Below, in pieces: positions 6,026 through 12,156 of a DNA stretch of 12,156 nucleotides. Below the pieces are notes generated by a model. The model worked only from the letters and a program-made list of their open reading frames with translations, was not told the origin of the DNA and ran no database searches. This DNA is from Rudanella sp. Its GTDB lineage: Bacteria > Bacteroidota > Bacteroidia > Cytophagales > Spirosomataceae. Where the stretch lies: assembly GCA_026785985.1 (NCBI GenBank), contig JAJAYX010000179.1, positions 1 through 12,156 of the forward strand, read 5' to 3'. Within the stretch, counting starts at the first letter, position 1. Each line of letters begins with the position of its first letter. The position numbers and the translations under genes were made by a program.

Positions 6026-6850
6026 ATGGCAGCAGGAAAGAGAGTAAATTTTTTCTGGGATCGTCTTGTTCCAACCATCTATAGTGCCGGTGCCGCAGTC
6101 GTTGTACTCGGGGCCATGGCCAAAATTCAGCACATCACTTCCCTAAGCTGGCTGCTAACGGTTGGTCTGATTATTGAGGCCGTCATTTTCTCGCTGTATG
6201 CATTGCAGAGTTTCTTCTTCCCTGCCGCCGGTGTCGATTACGAATGGGAGAAAGTATATCCCGAACTGGAGCCCGACTACAAAGGAGAGGCTCGTAAAGT
6301 GGCAGCTCCCACACCACAGGCTAACGGCTTAACGGCTAATATGGATCAGATGCTGGCGCAGGCGAAAGTAACGCCTGATATTTTTGAGAAATTAGGTACG
6401 GGTTTCCGTAGCCTGACCGACTCCGTAACAAAAATGCGCGACTTGACCGATGCCACTGTAGCCACCAGCGACTATGCCCGCAATGTGAAAACAGCGTCGC
6501 AATCGATTGGCGAAATGAACAAGTCATATGGCACGGCCATTTCAGCCATGACTTCGATGGCCGATGCTACTACCGATGCCAAAGATTATCGCGATCAGTT
6601 CCAGAAAGTGACCAAGAACATGGGCGCATTAAATGCCGTGTATGAACTGGAACTACAGGATACCAACAAGCACCTGAAGGCTATGAATGCTTTCTATGGT
6701 AGCCTGACTTCGGCCATGGAAAACATGACTGATGCCAGCCGCAACACGCAGCAGTTCAAAAACGAGTTGGCCAAATTGACGGGCAACCTGTCGTCGCTGA
6801 ATAATGTGTATGGCAGCATGTTGACAGCCATGCGGGGTAACAATCAATAA
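6026..6850 (+). CDS. gldL: T9SS/gliding motility inner-membrane motor protein GldL
   Basis: GldL is the stator-like inner-membrane part of the GldLM motor, which uses the proton-motive force to drive T9SS secretion and gliding. The 274-residue product has two N-terminal helices (about 14-34 and 41-65) and a long cytoplasmic part. By position, Y19, K33 and E51 correspond to the Flavobacterium johnsoniae motor residues Y13, K27 and E49. The Y-to-K spacing is identical (14), but K-to-E is 18 instead of 22, so the loop between the helices is about four residues shorter. After an acidic and proline-containing linker (70-105), the C-terminal half is helical with internal repeats: SYGTAISAM at 167-175 matches FYGSLTSAM at 223-231, and LNAVY at 202-206 matches LNNVY at 258-262, both with a 56-residue period. 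It sits 57 bases after gldK. Confidence 0.95.
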   Translation: MAAGKRVNFFWDRLVPTIYSAGAAVVVLGAMAKIQHITSLSWLLTVGLIIEAVIFSLYALQSFFFPAAGVDYEWEKVYPELEPDYKGEARKVAAPTPQANGLTANMDQMLAQAKVTPDIFEKLGTGFRSLTDSVTKMRDLTDATVATSDYARNVKTASQSIGEMNKSYGTAISAMTSMADATTDAKDYRDQFQKVTKNMGALNAVYELELQDTNKHLKAMNAFYGSLTSAMENMTDASRNTQQFKNELAKLTGNLSSLNNVYGSMLTAMRGNNQ

Positions 6851-6866
6851 ACCATCACAAAACACA

Positions 6867-6875
6867 TTAATTAGC
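6867..6875 (+). promoter_or_regulatory. TTAATTAGC motif before gldM
   Basis: This is an exact second copy of the nonamer found before gldL, ending 10 bases before the gldM ATG. Both are followed by a C-rich patch. It lies in the 35-base gap between gldL and gldM. Confidence 0.3.
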
Positions 6876-6885
6876 ACCCCACAAT

Positions 6886-8475
6886 ATGGCAGGTGGAAAA
6901 GAATCACCCCGTCAGAAGATGATCGGGATGATGTATCTGGTATTGACTGCGTTACTTGCGTTGCAGGTGACATCGGCTATCCTGGAGAAATTCATCCTTA
7001 TCAATAACAGTCTGGAACAATCGACGGGGGCAGCCAATGTAGTGAATGATAATACCCTGCGGGGTATTCGTCTGACGGTTGAAAAGTCAGGTAATCGCCC
7101 CAACGACGTGGTGGTTATCAAGCAGGCCGATGAGGTACGGAATGTATCATCGGAGATGATTGCAGAAATTGATCGACTCAAGCAGGACATTATTGAGAAG
7201 GCAGGTGGCGGTCTCGACGAAACAGGCAACATCAAAAATGCCAGTGAAGAAGAGAAAGTAGCCCAAATCATGGTGGGCGGCAACCGCAACGGTGAGGCTT
7301 ATAAACTGAAAGATAAGCTGAACACGTTTGTGACAGGTATGGGTAAATATACTAATGCCAAGTTTTCGCCCCTTGCAGTTGATGGAAAAGAAGATCCCAT
7401 TGCTGCCCGGTCGTCGGAGCAGCGGTTGAAAGACTTTGCCGAACTCAATTTTGCGCAGACTCCGGTGCCAGCCGCTTTGGCAGTGTTGAGCCAGAAACAA
7501 TCGGAAGTTCGCCGGATCGAGGGGGAAACCTTGCGGGCTTTGGCTGCCAAAGTTGGTGCCGAAGACGTGAAGTTTGACCAAATCAACGCCATGTTAAGCA
7601 TGGAATCGAAAGTAGTTGTTGCCGGTACGAAGTTCAAAGCAGAGATGTTCCTGGCAGCTTATTCGTCGGGTGTGCAACCCCGCATGAGTTTGAGCGGTGC
7701 GCCGGTTCGGATGAGCAACGGTAAAGGTATGATCGAGTTTACAGCTCAGGGGGGTTCGTATGACAAAAATGGTTTGGCCCGTCGCATTCTGACTGGCTCG
7801 ATTAGTTATAACACGCCCGCCGGCCCCAAAACGGTACCGTTGCAGGCCGAATATTTTGTAGCAAAACCTTCGTATCAGGTTGAAACCGGAACGATGCCTC
7901 CGCTTTATTTAGGTTGTGCCAACAAACTGAGTATTCAAAGCCCGCAATTAGGTGCCCTTTGGAATCCTAACTTCTCGGCTAATGGAGCACAGGTTATTGC
8001 CGGTGGTGAACGGGGTCGGATCACAGTGGTGCCAAATTCAAGAACCGTTGCACTCAATGTAAGCAATGCTGGTAGTCTACTTGGTACGGAAAACTTTAGA
8101 GTAAATACCGTACCAAAGCCAACCTTGGAATATTATGTGGGCGGCACTAAGGTGGGTGATCCCCGTGGTGTGCCGGTAAGTTCGGCGCGTAGTGTACGGG
8201 TCAATGCCGTTGCTGATGAGAGTTTTAGAAATTACTCACCCGACGATGCTAACTTCCGTGTAACAGGTATTACGGTTACGCTGGCTCGCGGCACGAAACG
8301 GGTTGGGAACGTAACACTGGGTCCACAAGGAGGTTCTCTGGGTTCATTGGCTGCTGAAATGGCTCCCGGCGACCGTCTGATTATTCAGGTAGAAGGCGTA
8401 CAGCGTCGGAATTTCAAAGGCGACATTTCAGACGTAAATATGGGTAACACCATGCAACAAACAGGCTTGTATTGA
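6886..8475 (+). CDS. gldM: T9SS/gliding motility motor-shaft protein GldM
   Basis: GldM (PorM) spans the periplasm as a dimer, linking the GldL motor to the GldK/GldN ring. The 529-residue product begins MAGGKESPRQKMIGMMYLVL, a very conserved start. R9 matches the F. johnsoniae Arg9 that sits in the motor core. One membrane helix follows at about 13-33, and the rest is periplasmic. Residues of about 35-220 are helical (EQSTGAANVVNDN, ELNFAQTPVPAALAVL), corresponding to the first domain of known GldM structures. The remaining roughly 300 residues are beta-rich and fit the three immunoglobulin-like domains of the family (SMESKVVVAGTKFKAEMFLA near 241-260, and LYLGCANKLSIQSP near 341-354). There is a single periplasmic cysteine, in the LGCAN motif. 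It is 35 bases after gldL and 60 before gldN, surely one transcript. Length is normal. Confidence 0.96.
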   Translation: MAGGKESPRQKMIGMMYLVLTALLALQVTSAILEKFILINNSLEQSTGAANVVNDNTLRGIRLTVEKSGNRPNDVVVIKQADEVRNVSSEMIAEIDRLKQDIIEKAGGGLDETGNIKNASEEEKVAQIMVGGNRNGEAYKLKDKLNTFVTGMGKYTNAKFSPLAVDGKEDPIAARSSEQRLKDFAELNFAQTPVPAALAVLSQKQSEVRRIEGETLRALAAKVGAEDVKFDQINAMLSMESKVVVAGTKFKAEMFLAAYSSGVQPRMSLSGAPVRMSNGKGMIEFTAQGGSYDKNGLARRILTGSISYNTPAGPKTVPLQAEYFVAKPSYQVETGTMPPLYLGCANKLSIQSPQLGALWNPNFSANGAQVIAGGERGRITVVPNSRTVALNVSNAGSLLGTENFRVNTVPKPTLEYYVGGTKVGDPRGVPVSSARSVRVNAVADESFRNYSPDDANFRVTGITVTLARGTKRVGNVTLGPQGGSLGSLAAEMAPGDRLIIQVEGVQRRNFKGDISDVNMGNTMQQTGLY

Positions 8476-8535
8476 TAGACGATTTTTGCAATATTATCGT
8501 TTTGTAGGTACGAATCAACTAACAGACAGTAAACC

Positions 8536-9609
8536 ATGAATCAACCGAAAAACATACGGTTCACGGCCCTTACCCCCACTTTGGGTGCAGTAGCTATCTT
8601 GCTGCTGGCCGGTGGGAGTGCGATGGCGCAGGAGAAAGCCAGTACGGGCGCGAATCCGATGTCGGTTCGACCCATTAATGACAACGACATTATGATGAAG
8701 AAGACCCTTTGGCGACGAATCGACCTGAAGGAGAAACAGAATCAGTCGATGTTTTCGAAGAACAACGAGATTTCAAAGTACCTGATGGAAGCCGTGAAAT
8801 CGGGATTGTTAGTAGCTTATGCAAACGATTCAGTGAAAACGCCCATTACACCAGAGAAATTTCATCAGAATCTGTTGATTCCAAACACGGCTGGCGGTCT
8901 GTCGAAAGAAGAGATTGAGGCTGGTTTTGGTAAGGAAGGTGACAAAAAAGCGGACGACAGTTGGGGTACAGCTAAGAAAGACGACAAAGCTAAACCCGCT
9001 GACGATGGTTGGGGGCCTAAAAAGACTGCCGCTGCCCCTAAAGCAGAACCCGTAGACGATGGGTGGGGGCCAAAGCCAAAGAAGAAAACAACGGCTAAAA
9101 AAGGTGCCAAATCAACTAAGCCTGCCCCTGTTACGGCAGTAGCGGCTACTACGCCCGCTACATCGACGACAGCTTCGGCTGTTGCCTTTGATGGTGATGA
9201 ATATTTTGCCAAAGAATTGAACATTATGGAAATCAAGGAAGACTGGATTTTCGACCGGAAACGTTCACGTCTTTACTACGATATTCAAACGGTTACACTT
9301 TATTTGCCTGCTGACAAAAACCCGGCTGGCCTGGAGCTACCTATTGCTTCGTTCAAATATGCGGATCTGGACAAACTGTTCCGCTCCGACCCTAAGAAGT
9401 TCATCTGGTATAACCCACAGAATCAGGCACAGCACAAAAACCTGTCCGATGCCTTCGATCTTCGCTTATTCTACGGTCGAATCACGAAAGTGTCGAACCC
9501 TGAAGACAAAGAACTGGTTGGTATTTACGGTGATAAAGAAGGCCTGATGAAGTCCTACCAAACGGAGTACGAACTGATGGAGATGGAACACGGTCTCTGG
9601 GAATACTAA
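8536..9609 (+). CDS. gldN: T9SS/gliding motility ring protein GldN with repeat insert
   Basis: GldN (PorN) is a periplasmic protein that binds GldK to make the T9SS ring and contacts the GldM tip. The 357-residue product has a signal peptide (hydrophobic VAILLLAGG, cleavage after AMA or AMAQ near residue 31). The first conserved part is about 44-130 (RPINDNDIMMKKTLWRRIDL, and the NNEISKYLMEAVKSG helix). The second is about 218-357 (FAKELNIMEIKEDWIFD, then DAFDLRLFYGRI and ELMEMEHGLWEY). Between them lies a low-complexity insert of about 85 residues: three DD[SG]WG units (ADDSWGTAKK 139-148, ADDGWGPKK 155-163, VDDGWGPKPKK 173-183), a lysine-rich patch, then an Ala/Thr/Pro stretch (195-217). 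The insert looks like a flexible linker splitting the family domain. It ends the gldKLMN set at a strong terminator. Confidence 0.94.
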   Translation: MNQPKNIRFTALTPTLGAVAILLLAGGSAMAQEKASTGANPMSVRPINDNDIMMKKTLWRRIDLKEKQNQSMFSKNNEISKYLMEAVKSGLLVAYANDSVKTPITPEKFHQNLLIPNTAGGLSKEEIEAGFGKEGDKKADDSWGTAKKDDKAKPADDGWGPKKTAAAPKAEPVDDGWGPKPKKKTTAKKGAKSTKPAPVTAVAATTPATSTTASAVAFDGDEYFAKELNIMEIKEDWIFDRKRSRLYYDIQTVTLYLPADKNPAGLELPIASFKYADLDKLFRSDPKKFIWYNPQNQAQHKNLSDAFDLRLFYGRITKVSNPEDKELVGIYGDKEGLMKSYQTEYELMEMEHGLWEY

Positions 9610-9623
9610 AAAAAAACTGCGTG

Positions 9624-9655
9624 AAAAAGCCCGGCGGAAACGTCGGGCTTTTTTT
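9624..9655. terminator. Bidirectional intrinsic terminator between gldN and uvrC
   Basis: A 13-base-pair stem (9624-9636 with 9641-9653, one G-T wobble) is capped by a GAAA tetraloop of the GNRA class. The + strand has TTTTTTT after it. On the - strand the complement of the A run at 9624-9628 gives a T tract, so it can serve both convergent genes. It begins 15 bases after the gldN stop and ends 16 bases before the uvrC stop. Confidence 0.93.
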
Positions 9656-9670
9656 GTGAGTAGGGTGGAC

Positions 9671-11488
9671 TTACACCCCTTCCATAGTCTCAAAATACGC
9701 CTTCACTTTTTTGGCTCTATCCTCGCCCACGACCTCAGCAATTTGCTCGATGGGGGCCTCTCTGATTTTCTTAACTCCTTTAAAATAGGTTAGCAGACGG
9801 GCGGCCGTCTTTTTACCAATGCCCTCAATGTTTTCGAGTTCGCTGATGAGGCTGTTGCGGCTGCGTTTGTCGCGGTGATACGTGATGGCAAAGCGGTGCG
9901 CTTCGTCGCGGATGCGCTGAATGAGTTTAAGCGATTCCGACTTTTTGTCGATGTATAGCGGCAGGCTGTCTTCGGGAAAATAGATTTCTTCCAATCGCTT
10001 GGCAATGCCGATGATGGGCACTTTGCCGTACAAGTCCAGGGCTTTCAGCGCATCGCAGGCCGCACTCAGTTGACCCTTGCCTCCGTCGATCACAATCAGG
10101 TCGGGCAGGCCGGTGGTTTCTTCCAAAACGCGGGTATACCGGCGCGTGACCACTTCGTACATGCTGGCAAAATCGTTGGGGCCAATAACAGTTTTGATCG
10201 AAAAGTGCCTGTACTCCCTGTTGGCAGGCTTTCCGTCGATGAAACAGACCATTGCCGAGACGGGGTTTGTTCCCTGGATGTTCGAGTTGTCGAAGCACTC
10301 GATGCGTTTTGGGAGGGTTTTTAACTGCAAATCCTGCTTGAGCCTGATCAGCACCCGATCTTTTTTGCTGGTACTGGCCGTAGCTTCGGCGGCTGCCCGG
10401 TCTTGTCGTTCGCGCCGGAAATACAGCACGTTTTTCAGCGACATATCCAGTAACTTCCTCTTATCGCCAATCTGGGGAACCGTAATCTCCGCTTTCAGAT
10501 CGGTTTCCAATGGAATGTTGGAAATGATCTCTTTGGCTTGTGAACCGTATTGTTCGCGAAACTCAACCACCATCATGGTCATCAGTTCCTCGTCAGTTTC
10601 TTCTAATTTTTTTTTCACTTCAACGGTGTGAGCCTGAATAATTGTTCCGTTCACCACCTTCATGAAGTTGATGTAGGCACTGACCTCGTCGGAGGCAATC
10701 GTGAACACATCGGCATCGGCAATCTTCGGGTTCACCACCGTCGATTTGCTCTGGAACCGTTGCAACACGTCCATTTTGTCTTTGTATTGTTGCGCCTGTT
10801 CAAAGGCCATCGTGCTGGCTGCTTCCACCATCCGGTTGCGGAAGTAGTCCTGAGCTGGTTTTAGTTGCCCTTTTAAAATCGAGTGTACCTGCTCAATGTC
10901 GCGGTTGTAATCTTCTTCTGACTGCTTGTTTTCGCAGGGGCCTTTGCAGTTGCCGATGTGGAATTCCAGGCATACTTTGAACTTCCCGGCTTCGATGCTT
11001 TCCTGGCTCAGGTTGTAGTTGCAGGTGCGGAGCGTGAACAACTGACTGAACATCTCCAGTACCGTGTACATGGGTTTCAGGTTGGCAAACGGGCCATAGA
11101 ACGTCCCCATTTTGCGGTCGATGCGCCGGGTTGTGAGTACGCGGGGGAACCGCTCGTTTGTCACGCAAATAAACGGGTACGTTTTATCGTCGCGCAACAG
11201 GATGTTATACTTGGGCAGATACTGTTTAATCAATTGATTTTCAAGCAGTAGCGCGTCGAACTCGGTATGCACAATGGTGAACTCGATTTTGCGGATCTGG
11301 CTTACCAGCCGGAGCGTTTTACGGTCGTGCTGTTTGGAGTTGGCAAAGTAGCTGCTGACCCGGTTGCGGAGGTCTTTGGCTTTGCCTACATAAATAACCT
11401 CGCCGGTTGCAACGAAATACCTATACACGCCCGGTTCGTGGGGCACACGCGCCAGTTCAGCTTTATAATCGAAGAGAGGATTTGCCAT
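9671..11488 (-). CDS. uvrC: Excinuclease ABC subunit UvrC
   Basis: UvrC makes the two incisions flanking a DNA lesion in the UvrABC nucleotide excision repair pathway. The 605-residue protein is full length. The N-terminal GIY-YIG nuclease domain has GVY (20-22), VIYVGKAK (31-38), R41 and the metal-binding E83 in LLEN. Four cysteines, C156, C173, C181 and C185, match the iron-sulfur cluster ligands known in UvrC. The UVR motif that binds UvrB is near 229-243 (FEQAQQYKDKMDVL). The RNase H-like 5' incision domain has ECFDNSNIQG with D400, VIDGGKGQL with D468, and H531. Tandem helix-hairpin-helix motifs end the protein (NIEGIGKKTAARLL, 553-566). It is transcribed convergently to gldN and divergently from the transporter gene. 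I found no convincing promoter for it in the 208 bases upstream. Confidence 0.98.
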   Translation of the reverse strand: MANPLFDYKAELARVPHEPGVYRYFVATGEVIYVGKAKDLRNRVSSYFANSKQHDRKTLRLVSQIRKIEFTIVHTEFDALLLENQLIKQYLPKYNILLRDDKTYPFICVTNERFPRVLTTRRIDRKMGTFYGPFANLKPMYTVLEMFSQLFTLRTCNYNLSQESIEAGKFKVCLEFHIGNCKGPCENKQSEEDYNRDIEQVHSILKGQLKPAQDYFRNRMVEAASTMAFEQAQQYKDKMDVLQRFQSKSTVVNPKIADADVFTIASDEVSAYINFMKVVNGTIIQAHTVEVKKKLEETDEELMTMMVVEFREQYGSQAKEIISNIPLETDLKAEITVPQIGDKRKLLDMSLKNVLYFRRERQDRAAAEATASTSKKDRVLIRLKQDLQLKTLPKRIECFDNSNIQGTNPVSAMVCFIDGKPANREYRHFSIKTVIGPNDFASMYEVVTRRYTRVLEETTGLPDLIVIDGGKGQLSAACDALKALDLYGKVPIIGIAKRLEEIYFPEDSLPLYIDKKSESLKLIQRIRDEAHRFAITYHRDKRSRNSLISELENIEGIGKKTAARLLTYFKGVKKIREAPIEQIAEVVGEDRAKKVKAYFETMEGV

Positions 11489-11574
11489 ACGTAAAAGGAT
11501 AACACGCTGACTTACGGGCAGGTTTCGAGCTTGCTAAAACAGTATAGCTTTTGTCTCATTTAAGCTCAGGAGGA

Positions 11575-11606
11575 TTTGCATTTCTCCTTCCAAACGCCCA
11601 CCTTTG
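11575..11606 (+). promoter_or_regulatory. Candidate promoter for the TSUP transporter gene
   Basis: TTTG at 11575-11578 and CACCTTTG at 11599-11606 are 20 bases apart, close to the Bacteroidetes -33/-7 arrangement with one mismatch (C for T) in the -7 element. Transcription would begin near 11613, leaving a leader of about 84 bases. A 7-base-pair stem (11568-11574 with 11582-11588) surrounds the -33 TTTG and could be a binding site for a regulator. Confidence 0.45.
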
Positions 11607-11630
11607 CACCACGCTTCTGCAATCAAACAC

Positions 11631-11654
11631 GCGGCACTTCATTGTGCCGCTTTT
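11631..11654 (+). terminator. Terminator-like hairpin in the TSUP gene leader
   Basis: GCGGCAC (11631-11637) and GTGCCGC (11644-11650) form a perfect 7-base-pair GC-rich stem with a TTCATT loop, followed by TTTT. It ends 42 bases before the TSUP start codon and about 20 bases into the predicted transcript. It could terminate a short leader RNA, act as an attenuator, or simply protect the 5' end. The T tract is short, so termination would be incomplete. Confidence 0.55.
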
Positions 11655-11667
11655 CATTACAATATTA

Positions 11668-11688
11668 ATCTATTAAGTCGATATAGAT
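11668..11688. repeat. Short ATCTAT / ATAGAT inverted repeat before the TSUP start
   Basis: ATCTAT (11668-11673) and ATAGAT (11683-11688) are reverse complements with 9 bases between, 8 bases before the ATG. In such AT-rich DNA this can arise by chance. An operator or start-occluding stem is possible. Confidence 0.25.
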
Positions 11689-11696
11689 AGACTATT

Positions 11697-12156
11697 ATGC
11701 AGGTAAAGCAAACTGAGTCGGATGATACCGAAACCCTGGATCTGTCATCAACAGGCTCAGAAGGGGCAACGAATCCGCTTTCCATTGACCTGAACGGGTT
11801 AATCATCACGTTGCAGGGCGACAATGCCGACAAGAGGGCGGAAGCCCTGCGGGGCCTTTTCCCGACCGCTCAGATAGCCACTGCCGTTACGGAACCATTG
11901 CTACGACGGCGAACCTGGAAAGAGATTGTCATCTATGCATCGGCTGCAGTGGCGCTGATGGTGGTGGGGCATATGCTGTTCAGCTATTTTACGTGGGAGA
12001 AGATCACGTTATTAGCCAGTTCGGTGGAGATTGGCCCAGATATATTTTACTTTCTGATGGCGGGTTTTGTGGCTCAAATGATTGATGGCGCGCTGGGGAT
12101 GGCCTACGGCGTAACGGCTACCACGTTCCTGATGAGCGTGGGAATCAGCCCGTTAC
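11697..12156 (+). CDS. Sulfite exporter TauE/SafE (TSUP) family transporter, truncated by window end
   Basis: The frame is open for 153 codons from the ATG at 11697 and runs off the right edge. Residues 1-70 are a polar N-terminal extension (acidic and Ser/Thr-rich to about 28, then IDLNGLIITLQGDNADKR and LRGLFPTAQIA). A first helix lies at about 77-98. The segment FYFLMAGFVAQMIDGALGMAYGV (117-139) followed by TATTFLMSVGISP is the typical first repeat of TSUP membrane transporters, whose members move sulfite, sulfonates or other small organic anions. The substrate cannot be read from this fragment. The cytoplasmic extension is an addition to the usual compact TSUP core. The 30-60 part may form a small fold of its own, which I do not recognise. 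It has its own promoter and leader hairpin. Confidence 0.85.
   Translation, partial: MQVKQTESDDTETLDLSSTGSEGATNPLSIDLNGLIITLQGDNADKRAEALRGLFPTAQIATAVTEPLLRRRTWKEIVIYASAAVALMVVGHMLFSYFTWEKITLLASSVEIGPDIFYFLMAGFVAQMIDGALGMAYGVTATTFLMSVGISPL

Noticed and set aside
8479..8500. ACGAT/ATCGT inverted repeat between gldM and gldN
   Set aside because: Five-base arms in AT-rich DNA are expected by chance, and no TAnnTTTG with the right spacing is present, so I do not call a gldN promoter.
10077..10631. Open frame of 184 codons on the plus strand
   Set aside because: It is fully antisense to uvrC, whose motifs are intact. Its composition is typical of a frame shadow in a conserved gene.
11531..11553. 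TTG and TAGCTTTT as a promoter in the uvrC-TSUP gap
   Set aside because: The spacing is only 11 bases and the -7 match is imperfect. The TTTG/CACCTTTG pair downstream fits better.
1..12156. CRISPR array, tRNA, rRNA, transposase or phage genes
   Set aside because: I looked for spaced direct repeats, cloverleaf-like sequence, conserved rRNA segments and recombinase or transposase motifs on both strands and saw none.

Overview
The window looks like chromosome from a gliding-type Bacteroidetes bacterium, most likely order Cytophagales and possibly a Spirosoma relative. The placement is inferred from three things. The window holds a complete porP-gldK-gldL-gldM-gldN block, the core of the type IX secretion system (T9SS) and gliding machinery, which is restricted to this phylum. 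Candidate promoters follow the Bacteroidetes TTG / TAnnTTTG pattern, and starts lack Shine-Dalgarno sequences. Exported proteins have signal peptides ending in AQ or GQ. The family-level placement is a guess from style, not a computed result.

Layout, left to right. The window opens with the 5' part of a small membrane-protein gene on the minus strand (158 to 1, running off the edge). A divergent promoter at 183-212 serves sucD (347-1225, succinyl-CoA synthetase alpha). Ten bases after sucD comes a gene for a DUF4271-like polytopic membrane protein with an N-terminal extracytoplasmic region (1236-2501). It is followed by a HemD-fold protein annotated as uroporphyrinogen-III synthase (2588-3370), which ends in a strong intrinsic terminator (3386-3420).

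The central block is the T9SS operon or operons: porP (3575-4543), then after a 264-base gap with its own possible promoter and hairpins, gldK (4808-5968), gldL (6026-6850), gldM (6886-8475) and gldN (8536-9609), with gaps of 57, 35 and 60 bases. GldL and GldM form the proton-driven inner-membrane motor, and the motor residues known from Flavobacterium can be matched here (GldL Y19, K33 and E51; GldM R9). GldK (lipoprotein) and GldN form the periplasmic ring under the outer membrane. PorP is an outer-membrane beta-barrel of the same machine. A bidirectional terminator with a GAAA loop (9624-9655) separates gldN from the convergent uvrC (9671-11488, minus). The window ends in a truncated TSUP (TauE/SafE-type) transporter gene with its own promoter and a leader hairpin (11575 onward).

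The genes are mostly orthodox core genes. The less ordinary material is between and inside them: an inverted heptamer repeat in the sucD leader; a perfect 18-base inverted repeat whose right arm encodes the hydrophobic core of the DUF4271 protein's signal peptide; a four-copy GTCAT array with exact 10-base spacing upstream of porP; a DD[SG]WG repeat insert splitting GldN; 56-residue repeats in the GldL cytoplasmic tail; and a strong hairpin in the TSUP leader. I see no mobile element, CRISPR array, tRNA or rRNA, and no clearly new defence or biosynthetic system.
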